A stretch of DNA of 9,727 nucleotides from Laceyella putida (GTDB taxonomy: Bacteria > Bacillota > Bacilli > Thermoactinomycetales > Thermoactinomycetaceae), in assembly GCF_042665195.1 (NCBI RefSeq), contig NZ_JBHTBW010000077.1, positions 1-9,727 on the forward strand, read 5' to 3'. This document shows, piece by piece, positions 1 through 5,171 of the stretch (the stretch's first letter is position 1; the number at the start of each line of letters is the position of its first letter). A program made the translations under genes and the position numbers. Below the pieces are notes generated by a model. The model saw nothing but the letters and a program-made list of their open reading frames with translations, was not told the origin of the DNA and searched no databases.

Positions 1-82
1 ATGAGCCGTTTTGATTCCAGAAACTGTAGAATGATCATATTTAGTAATCGTTCTGCATCAGTCTCCAAGTGGTGGGCTCTTT

Positions 83-119
83 TTGGTTATATGATAAAAT
101 CTAGATCGACCATAACCAA
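83..119. repeat. 8-bp inverted repeat upstream of the first gene
   Basis: TTGGTTAT (83-90) and its exact complement ATAACCAA (112-119) are separated by 21 nt and end 17 nt before the first start codon. There is no T-run, so it is not an intrinsic terminator. It could be an operator or an mRNA hairpin. The 1-136 stretch otherwise shows no convincing gene. Confidence 0.4.
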
Positions 120-136
120 GAGCGGGAGGAGTTCAT

Positions 137-355
137 ATGAATACCCTATCAACGATACTCTTTATTGTTGGAGGCTTGCTTTTAATTGTGGCAAAAGTTG
201 AATTGGGTAATAGAGATGGTAACTATGTAGATGCAATGATTGAACTAAATCGACCGAAAGAAGACAAGGAAAAAAGTTCGAAGTACGCATTTTGGCTAGC
301 CGTGTCTGGACTTGTTTTAATAGCAATTGGAATAATATTGTCTGCTTATTTTTGA
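137..355 (+). CDS. Small two-helix membrane protein, unknown function
   Basis: This 72-residue protein has a hydrophobic segment at about residues 4-20 and a second at about 49-70, joined by a charged loop of roughly 28 residues. It should therefore lie in the cytoplasmic membrane as a hairpin. The start is supported by an AGGAG element (127-131) about 6 nt upstream of the ATG. No family is recognised. It is followed by 78 nt without a gene and then by the DGNHR-box gene on the same strand, so it may be co-transcribed with it, although no promoter could be assigned with confidence. The longer overlapping frame beginning at base 1 is judged a shadow because it lacks a visible ribosome binding site and has no protein-like character. 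Confidence 0.7.
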   Translation: MNTLSTILFIVGGLLLIVAKVELGNRDGNYVDAMIELNRPKEDKEKSSKYAFWLAVSGLVLIAIGIILSAYF

Positions 356-401
356 ATAATGGGAATTAAATCCTGAATACCTTTGGCAAGAGGTGCCAGT
401 A

Positions 402-446
402 GTGAAAGTAAAGGCAGGATGGGGGAATAAAAGATGGAAAGAGTAA
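402..446 (+). CDS. Possible 14-residue leader peptide overlapping the next start
   Basis: The frame begins GTG after AGAGGTG (390-396), codes for MKVKAGWGNKRWKE and stops with TAA ten bases inside the following gene, whose ATG is at 434. The layout would suit translational coupling. A similar GTG leader precedes the gene at 2181. It is too short to be sure it is translated. Confidence 0.3.
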   Translation: MKVKAGWGNKRWKE

Positions 447-1318
447 GATTTTATGAAATGGATCATGAAGCGTTGTTGATCGAGCAAGGGGTATCGAAGG
501 AACATATTCTGCAAATGAAAGAGATAAAGGTTAAAAATCATGAACCGCTTTTTTGGAAATATCATAATGGAATTCTCACAAAAGAAACAATGCTTGTTCC
601 ATTAGAGAAAATTAAAGGTATTACACGTTGTAGTCCAGGCTTTTCATGGTGGGATCATTTTATTTTGAGAAAAGGTGATTTAGTTGACTCTCGCATGGAG
701 TCACTATTATCTTCTCTTAAGAAAAAGGGATTAGAAGAATTTCGTAATACATTTATAGATGAAAAATACAAAGTAAGTCTATTTCATTTTGTTGACCATG
801 ATATATATTTTGTCTGTAATGATGGGAACCATCGAACCATTTGGGCCAAGATTGTTGGTGCTCCTTTTATAATGGCAGATATTGAACGATACGAATTTCC
901 TAAAGATGAAGAAAATATAAAGCTTATTGAATCAATCCATCGAGAGTATTTAAACTTACTCAATAGTATGAACTTGGTACATTCCGAGGGAGAAGTTGTT
1001 TATAAAGACCAACATGTTTTGCCCTTTGAATCATTTGAGATTACGGATTGGACAAATACAGAACAAATTCGGTTAGCTAAAGCAACGTATAAGTGTAATG
1101 TTATAGAATTGAGAGAGTTAATCGATTTATATATTAAAATATCGGTATGTGGTACTTTACATAGAAAAATTAAGTTGTTTTTATGGAAGTTATATGATAA
1201 GGATACGCCTCCAAATACGGTTATTCGATTAATTAAGTTAGGTTGGAATTTAGATATAGAGACTGTTTTGAATAGATTTGAACGAATATTAGATATGTTA
1301 GAACACAATGTTGAGTAA
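434..1318 (+). CDS. ParB/sulfiredoxin-fold-like protein with a DGNHR box, unknown role
   Basis: This 294-residue protein has no signal peptide or membrane helix. The key visible feature is FVCNDGNHRTIWAKIVG at residues 126-142, with D130, G131, N132, H133 and R134. The D-G-x-H-R pattern following a beta strand is the nucleotide-binding box of the ParB/sulfiredoxin superfamily, which includes the ParB N-terminal domain, DGQHR proteins and Srx. In such folds it binds or hydrolyses nucleotide or contacts DNA. Residues 60-125 would give the preceding strands and helices. The C-terminal half (about 190-294) is helical, basic and unassigned. A GGGGGA element at 421-426 supports the ATG. The gene is AT-rich and followed after 14 nt by the next gene, suggesting one transcript. 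Fold assignment is inference from one motif; no DNA-binding helix-turn-helix was recognised. Confidence 0.7.
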   Translation: MERVRFYEMDHEALLIEQGVSKEHILQMKEIKVKNHEPLFWKYHNGILTKETMLVPLEKIKGITRCSPGFSWWDHFILRKGDLVDSRMESLLSSLKKKGLEEFRNTFIDEKYKVSLFHFVDHDIYFVCNDGNHRTIWAKIVGAPFIMADIERYEFPKDEENIKLIESIHREYLNLLNSMNLVHSEGEVVYKDQHVLPFESFEITDWTNTEQIRLAKATYKCNVIELRELIDLYIKISVCGTLHRKIKLFLWKLYDKDTPPNTVIRLIKLGWNLDIETVLNRFERILDMLEHNVE

Positions 1319-1332
1319 AAGGGGATACAGAT

Positions 1333-2004
1333 ATGAAACAAGCCATCATTCATTGGTTATCTCAAGTAAAGTGGTCTGATTGGAATATGTGGGCAGCCAT
1401 TGGACAGATGATCGGGGCCCTAGCCACATTATGGACTGCACGGATTGCACTTCAGCAGATCAAAGAAACACGCCGACAGGCGGATGAAGAACGTGAACGG
1501 TGGAAACAGGAAAGAGAAGAAGCGAAGAGGGAAGCGGAGGATGCAAAAAAGCCGGAGTTAGAAGTTAATTTCTTTTTTCGTCGTAAACGTTATGATTTGT
1601 TCATTATACTTACTAATATGAAGGGGATTTCGCTAACGATTAGAGGAATTAATTTAGATTTTCAGAATAAACAAATTGGCTTTGAATTATTAGATTATAA
1701 TCATGAACAATTATTATCAGCAGGGAAAAGTATAACTCGGATTATTTCTTTACGGAAATTGTTAGAGAATATGAAAGGAAACAATGCGCGTCTTAATCTA
1801 GATGTTACTTTGACAGGTGGACAAGTATTGAGTTGTGATTTGAATTTTGAGTATACACAAAACAGAGTTCTTGTTACAGGGATTAACGTTGATAGAGGAT
1901 TAAATCCCATAAATTATACTGTGGGGTGTCCAATACAATGGGATGCTGAAACCAAGACGTTCATTACGGAAGAGATACAAGAAGTATCAAACAAACTAGA
2001 ATAA
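1333..2004 (+). CDS. Membrane-anchored coiled-coil protein, chimeric composition
   Basis: A 223-residue protein. Residues about 18-43 (around WAAIGQMIGALATLWTARIA) form one hydrophobic helix. A highly charged, K/E/R-rich predicted coiled coil at about 44-75 follows, and then a C-terminal domain of about 145 residues rich in beta-branched residues that should be a soluble beta-type fold. AGGGG (1319-1323 region) lies before the ATG, 14 nt after the previous stop, so the two genes probably share a transcript. Base composition changes abruptly inside the gene: about 50 percent G+C up to base 1560, then about 25-32 percent. The break sits between the coiled coil and the C-terminal domain. No family is recognised. 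A terminator hairpin follows at once. Confidence 0.75.
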   Translation: MKQAIIHWLSQVKWSDWNMWAAIGQMIGALATLWTARIALQQIKETRRQADEERERWKQEREEAKREAEDAKKPELEVNFFFRRKRYDLFIILTNMKGISLTIRGINLDFQNKQIGFELLDYNHEQLLSAGKSITRIISLRKLLENMKGNNARLNLDVTLTGGQVLSCDLNFEYTQNRVLVTGINVDRGLNPINYTVGCPIQWDAETKTFITEEIQEVSNKLE

Positions 2005-2011
2005 CAAATTT

Positions 2012-2042
2012 GAGGCTTCCATGTTAAAGGAAGTCTTTTTTT
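2012..2042 (+). terminator. Intrinsic terminator after the 1333-2004 gene
   Basis: GAGGCTTCC (2012-2020) pairs with GGAAGTCTT (2029-2037) over 9 positions including two G-T wobbles, with an 8-nt loop. A run of T follows (2036-2041). It ends the transcript of the first three plus-strand genes. Confidence 0.75.
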
Positions 2043-2091
2043 ATTTTCTTTGCTTTTTTCCAAGTTAATTTTCTGTCCTTAATAACGATTA

Positions 2092-2130
2092 GAACACCTT
2101 TTTGAGACAAGCGAAATATATAAGGTGCTC
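2092..2130. repeat. Near-perfect 9-bp inverted repeat upstream of the 2181 gene
   Basis: GAACACCTT (2092-2100) and AAGGTGCTC (2122-2130) are complementary at 8 of 9 positions with a 21-nt spacer. The spacer length equals that of the repeat at 83-119, though the arms differ. It may be an operator for the downstream gene. The 2043-2180 stretch otherwise holds only the leader frame. Confidence 0.35.
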
Positions 2131-2154
2131 AATTCTATTAAAAGGGGTAATATA

Positions 2155-2196
2155 GTGGCGAAAAAGAAAGGGGCAATCGGATGCGAGCTTGGTTAA
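2155..2196 (+). CDS. Possible 13-residue leader peptide overlapping the next start
   Basis: AAAGGGG (2141-2147) sits 7 nt before GTG at 2155. The frame codes for MAKKKGAIGCELG and ends with TAA at 2194-2196, 13 nt after the ATG of the following gene. The ribosome site is better than that of many real genes, so translation and coupling to the downstream gene are plausible. Not proven. Confidence 0.35.
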   Translation: MAKKKGAIGCELG

Positions 2197-2897
2197 AGAA
2201 GAATAGAAAATACGTAATGCTGAGCCTTGTGGTGGCCTTTGCTTTGTTAGTCGGAGTACCGGTTGGTCTTAAGTGGCTGATCAATGGGCTCTGGAACGGA
2301 TTCTGGCCACATCAGAAAACAAGTCCGGAAGTCGATGCCGCGTTTGTGAATACGATCATTGGGTTTATTACTATTGGTTTAACAATTGGTGTTACAATAT
2401 GGTTCAATCTTAGAACACAGCAATTAATGGCGAAGCAATTGGAGATCCAACAACAGCAGGCAAGAAGTACATTGAGGGACTTGGTGTTTAAGGAACGGTT
2501 AGGGTTTTATATCCTTCTTCTTTCTAAACTAACACGTATCGTTGGATTAACTAATTCATATTGTTTTGGGGTGGCCGATACGAAAGATTTTAAAAAAAGT
2601 CCGTCTCAAACCTTGGAAGAAATCAAAGAGGAACTCATAGAGATAAGTGATTTGATCAATAATCGAGCGGCCATCTCTTCTCAAAAGCTATATGAGAAGC
2701 TAATCGATTATAGTGTTGAATGTGTGCATATCAGTCTCCTTATTGAAATAGATGATCCAGAGTGTGGTTATATATTGGAAGATGAAGTTCAGAAATTATT
2801 GAGTGAAACGATGATCCCCATTAAAGAAATTCAATCCGAGCTAAGGCTTTATCATATCGATCAAGATATAGAGGACTTAGGATATGAAAGAAAATAG
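2181..2897 (+). CDS. Two-helix membrane protein with cytoplasmic helical domain
   Basis: A 238-residue protein. It starts with a basic tail (RAWLKKNRK), a first membrane helix at about 12-34 and a short loop containing WNGFWPHQK. A second membrane helix lies at about 54-76 (IIGFITIGLTIGVTIWF), a Q-rich coiled-coil stretch at about 78-98, and then a helical soluble domain to the end. Both termini should face the cytoplasm. AAGGGG (2168-2173) precedes the ATG. As in the 1333 gene, the 5' part is about 52 percent G+C and drops to about 30-40 percent near base 2340, suggesting a swapped C-terminal part. The gene stands alone after a terminator and has its own leader frame. No family is recognised. 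A hairpin overlaps its stop codon. Confidence 0.75.
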   Translation: MRAWLKKNRKYVMLSLVVAFALLVGVPVGLKWLINGLWNGFWPHQKTSPEVDAAFVNTIIGFITIGLTIGVTIWFNLRTQQLMAKQLEIQQQQARSTLRDLVFKERLGFYILLLSKLTRIVGLTNSYCFGVADTKDFKKSPSQTLEEIKEELIEISDLINNRAAISSQKLYEKLIDYSVECVHISLLIEIDDPECGYILEDEVQKLLSETMIPIKEIQSELRLYHIDQDIEDLGYERK

Positions 2898-2922
2898 AGG
2901 TCTCCGATAAAAGAGCCTCTAT
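2894..2922. terminator. Hairpin at the end of the 2181 gene, better as a minus-strand terminator
   Basis: ATAGAGG (2894-2900) pairs with CCTCTAT (2916-2922), extended inward by CTC/GAG across a bulged T, with loop CGATAAAA. Read on the minus strand it is followed by TTTTCTTTC, the usual terminator shape. On the plus strand no T-run follows. It may therefore stop transcription entering from the right. Confidence 0.55.
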
Positions 2923-3040
2923 TGAAGTGTCACCCACTTGGTTTGGTGTGAGTGTTTTTTTGTTTTTCGGATATACCCTTTTCCTCCAACTGCTTGAGTT
3001 GTCGGTTTAGGTATTCCCTTGAAATCTGGAGGTTAGCGGA

Positions 3041-3164
3041 ATGGGAACGACAATATAAACAGCGATTAAAAGAAGAGAAGAAAAGAAAACTTGCAAATGT
3101 AGGTAGTACATTTATGATGGATGAGGAAGCTGCTAAAAAGTATTTCCCTAAACTTTTTGAATAA
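3041..3164 (+). pseudogene. Frameshifted small K/E-rich protein gene (about 40 residues)
   Basis: GGAGG (3028-3032) lies 8 nt before the ATG at 3041, but the literal frame reads MGTTI and stops. Removing one G from the GGG at 3043-3045 gives an uninterrupted 40-codon frame starting MERQYKQRLKEEKKRK, continuing through VGSTFMMDEEAAKKYF and ending FPKLFE with TAA at 3162-3164. The charged composition, the ribosome site spacing and the clean stop argue that this was a gene. No family is recognised. The extra base may be a true mutation or a sequencing error. Confidence 0.5.
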
Positions 3165-3175
3165 AATCTATTCAT

Positions 3176-3211
3176 AGAGCAGGCAGATGCTTGCTCTGAA
3201 GAACGTTCTTC
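3176..3211. repeat. Tandem palindromes, 22-bp imperfect and 14-bp perfect
   Basis: AGAGCA (3176-3181) and TGCTCT (3192-3197) bound an imperfect 22-bp palindrome matching at 9 of 11 positions per arm. It is directly followed by the perfect palindrome GAAGAACGTTCTTC (3198-3211). They lie just inside the possible minus-strand start at 3220, so they may be operators or a cruciform. The rest of 3212-3321 holds nothing recognisable apart from the ribosome-site-like GGAGGG noted with the minus-strand frame. Confidence 0.45.
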
Positions 3212-3321
3212 TTTAGTCATAGTATTCCCTCCAAACCAATTTCCCACTTTTTCGTTAATAAGCTTGTTGTTTCCTTTAGCGTATTTTGACTGCTTTTGTA
3301 GGTTCAGTTCTCACGTAAATT

Positions 3322-3352
3322 AAACCCCACCCTTTTTTTATAGGCGGGGCTT
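3322..3352 (-). terminator. Hairpin downstream of the minus-strand operon
   Basis: On the minus strand AAGCCCCGCC pairs with GGTGGGGTTT, with two G-T wobbles. On the plus strand those two positions are A-C mismatches, so the RNA hairpin works only on the minus strand. A T-rich tail (TTTAATTT) follows. It lies about 270 nt beyond the last operon gene. Confidence 0.5.
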
Positions 3353-3409
3353 GACCGGTATAAGCGAGTTCTAGAAATCGGATTTTCCTGAGTTTCCTAT
3401 ATAAACACG

Positions 3410-3448
3410 AAATGACTTGAGTTCCCATGCAGTTCTCAAGTCATTTTT
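3410..3448. terminator. Strong 12-bp hairpin, possibly bidirectional terminator
   Basis: AAATGACTTGAG (3410-3421) is an exact complement of CTCAAGTCATTT (3435-3446), with a 13-nt loop. Five T follow on the plus strand. On the minus strand the stem lies about 60 nt beyond the methyltransferase remnant, where it could stop the operon transcript. Confidence 0.65.
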
Positions 3449-3482
3449 CCATTTATTAGGGATATGAAACCAATTTGCTTCG

Positions 3483-3674
3483 CTACCTATGGCCTTTCTC
3501 AATGAGCAACTCGGGCAACTGGTGATTGTTTTCGATCACATCTACTTTTGCGCCGGTTTTGGCCAGTTGATCTGCAATGTGTCCAACTCCGGTGCTGGGC
3601 TCAAGCACCGACATTCCAAGCTCTATTTCATGATATCGATTTTCGCCGTCATAGACACCTTGGCCATTCCATCC
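3483..3674 (-). pseudogene. Truncated SAM-dependent DNA methyltransferase remnant
   Basis: An open minus-strand stretch of 63 codons contains GMSVLEPSTGVGHIADQL followed by TGAKVDVIENN. This is the class I methyltransferase pattern: a motif I glycine-rich SAM loop after a strand, then the acidic residue of motif II. The match is to the N6-adenine DNA methyltransferase style VLEPSAGxGxIAD. Motif IV (DPPY/NPPY) and everything after it are absent because a TAG ends the frame at 3483, soon followed by hairpin 3410-3448. The 5' part overlaps the last 52 bases of the 3623-4225 gene in another frame. A 1-base gain or 2-base loss near 3640-3650 would fuse the two frames as GMAKV-YDGENRYHEIELGM, so this may be the broken 3' end of a longer gene. 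Confidence 0.6.
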
Positions 3675-4225
3675 CTAGTGGCATCCATCTCGGCCCAATT
3701 GAAGTCCGGCCGGCCAATGTGTTTAAACCCTGACAACGACATCCGATCAATGATCTCCTGGGCGATCAAATGGCCTCGATGCCCTTTCTCCCTCCTCTCT
3801 CCTAAAAAACTTTTCTTGAAAATGTTAACCCAAATGATTTCCTCCGGAACATAGATATCAATGTGCAAAATCGCGTCATAACTCAAGATATTGTCTTCTT
3901 TTGTGCCCGTGAAGTAGTAGCGGATCTCAGTTCGTCGCTCTTTTTTTGAACGTTTATTTGCGACAATCTGACTGCGCAACTTATCGACTTGATCATGGGT
4001 TAAATCTGGCTGTTCAAGCGGTTCCGGGCATTCATAATAAACCAACTTCAACACGTTTATTTGTTTGAATAAGAAGTCGTCTATACTGGCCAGTGATTCA
4101 CTTTCCAGCTTCGCATGCTTTTGCTTTAGAAACTTCTTGTTATTGACGGTGATCCCGATCTGCTTAATATTACGAATCTCCCAATTAAGATAATCCCAGA
4201 AAGTCCGACGATTATCCCGTGACAT
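3623..4225 (-). CDS. Unknown protein, last gene of the minus-strand operon
   Basis: A 200-residue soluble, basic and probably alpha/beta protein with no signal peptide or membrane helix. The ATG at 4225 is preferred because AAGGAG (complement of 4234-4239) lies 8 nt upstream; GTG codons at 4234 and 4231 overlap that site and are less likely. The gene overlaps the preceding gene by 14 nt, typical of coupled translation. The N-terminal third is helical and lysine-rich (around NNKKFLKQKHAKLE). The middle carries a strand-rich YDAILHIDIYVPEEIIWVNIF region. I do not recognise the family. The C-terminus from VSMTAKIDIMK may be aberrant, because another frame continues with methyltransferase-like sequence, so the protein may be shortened or frameshifted. 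Confidence 0.7.
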   Translation of the reverse strand: MSRDNRRTFWDYLNWEIRNIKQIGITVNNKKFLKQKHAKLESESLASIDDFLFKQINVLKLVYYECPEPLEQPDLTHDQVDKLRSQIVANKRSKKERRTEIRYYFTGTKEDNILSYDAILHIDIYVPEEIIWVNIFKKSFLGERREKGHRGHLIAQEIIDRMSLSGFKHIGRPDFNWAEMDATRDGMAKVSMTAKIDIMK

Positions 4226-5171
4226 GCTCACCACTCCTTAATTTTGATAAAACCATCCGCAATTCATCAGCAAACTCATGGCGTAAACATGCCGCAAAAT
4301 CCAAACCTCTTTCATTCAAAAGATATCGGACTTTTGGGAACCGCTTTTTTTCTTCTGTCACAAAGAAAAAAAGAGGGAACGGATTTTCAACAATCTGCAC
4401 CGCTGGTTTCTCATACCATTCATCCGACTTTTTCAAAGCAACATATTTATCGAATGTCGCGGTCAATGTTGGGAAGTGGTTTTTGTAGTTCCGATCTTCT
4501 TCACCAGTGTCGTATTCAAAAAGTAAATGATAAATCTTGCCTGTCTTGCTATCTCGAATCGCTGTATACGCATCTGGATTTAAATCTGCATCTGGACCTA
4601 TCACGCGATTTCCACACTCACACAGCCATACATCTTTCCCTTTATCGTCTTTCACCAGTTCAAAACCCATTTCTGCAATCACTTCACGGAATACAATCTC
4701 CATATGATTCACTTGCAAAATATGGTGGGCTTTCCGGCTGAGGATCGGCTTCCCATTTTCATAACGAATTCTTGTACGATGGCGGTAAAAACTAACTGCC
4801 TGACTACCTATTTCGCCCAGGGCAATCACAGTTGTTCTCTTTTCTGTCCCGTCCCATTGTGTGACATATTGATACGACGCCCGATCCACAAGATAATACT
4901 TAACCAATTTATTGATTAGCCTGGTGGCGGACAATGTGCTGTTCTTGTTGTCAGCCAGTTCCGGCATAAGGTGTAAGATGTGATCGATTGTCATGTAACC
5001 CCGCTCAGCCAAAAGGTTGAGCAGGGTTGCTTGACGTTCGGTCAGCTGACCTTTATTTGACAAGATATAGTCTAGGTCACGGGACTCTTTTGGTATCCGC
5101 GCGCGCCGGTAAAGCTTCCGAACGCTTCTGTTGCGCTTGCCGGCTTTTTCATTTGCGTTTGGTTGTTGCAT
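4212..5171 (-). CDS. Replication-relaxation family protein (PD-(D/E)xK-like C-terminal half)
   Basis: A 319-residue protein with a very basic N-terminus (residues 8-30). A winged-helix-type region follows at about 41-120: LTERQATLLNLLAERGYMT, then a second helix-rich part and a wing-like VTQWDGTEKRTTVIALGEIG. Next is a nuclease-like core with P199-D200-A201 in one strand and F218-E219-Y220-D221 in the next, followed by K242/Y243. This P-D-A...E-x-D arrangement matches what I know of plasmid replication-relaxation (Replic_Relax) proteins, which are commonly found in Gram-positive mobile elements next to conjugation ATPases. Their biochemical role is poorly defined; DNA binding with a PD-(D/E)xK fold is the natural guess. 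AAAGGAGG (complement of 5181-5188) sits 9 nt before the ATG. Its first 100 bases overlap the ATPase gene and its end overlaps the next gene. Confidence 0.75.
   Translation of the reverse strand: MQQPNANEKAGKRNRSVRKLYRRARIPKESRDLDYILSNKGQLTERQATLLNLLAERGYMTIDHILHLMPELADNKNSTLSATRLINKLVKYYLVDRASYQYVTQWDGTEKRTTVIALGEIGSQAVSFYRHRTRIRYENGKPILSRKAHHILQVNHMEIVFREVIAEMGFELVKDDKGKDVWLCECGNRVIGPDADLNPDAYTAIRDSKTGKIYHLLFEYDTGEEDRNYKNHFPTLTATFDKYVALKKSDEWYEKPAVQIVENPFPLFFFVTEEKKRFPKVRYLLNERGLDFAACLRHEFADELRMVLSKLRSGEHVTG

Larger units (their letters stand above)
2930..3220 (-). pseudogene. Minus-strand frame ending in a winged-helix-like remnant
   Basis: A frame open on the minus strand from about 3309, with a well-placed GGAGGG (3227-3232) before an ATG at 3220, runs to a TGA at 2930. 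Its last third contains ISREYLNRQLKQLEEKG, which resembles the recognition-helix region of Crp/Fnr-type helix-turn-helix domains (S-R-E-x-x-N-R-x-L-K-x-L-E-x-x-G). The remainder of such a domain is missing. The middle part is rich in S, F, L and C and is antisense to the K/E-rich frame at 3041-3164, so it is probably not authentic coding. My reading is a gene remnant joined to unrelated sequence. A genuine 95-residue protein cannot be excluded. Confidence 0.3.

Noticed and set aside
1..201. 66-codon plus-strand frame starting at the first base
   Set aside because: No ribosome site is visible, composition is not protein-like, and it overlaps the well-supported gene at 137-355 in another frame.
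317..565. 82-codon minus-strand frame across the start of the DGNHR gene
   Set aside because: F/L/S-rich antisense shadow with no ribosome site.
1000..1353. 117-codon minus-strand frame opposite the DGNHR gene
   Set aside because: Antisense shadow of an AT-rich gene; no ribosome site and no recognisable motif.
4219..4919. Several plus-strand frames opposite the replication-relaxation gene
   Set aside because: They mirror a well-supported coding region, use poor starts and show no domain.
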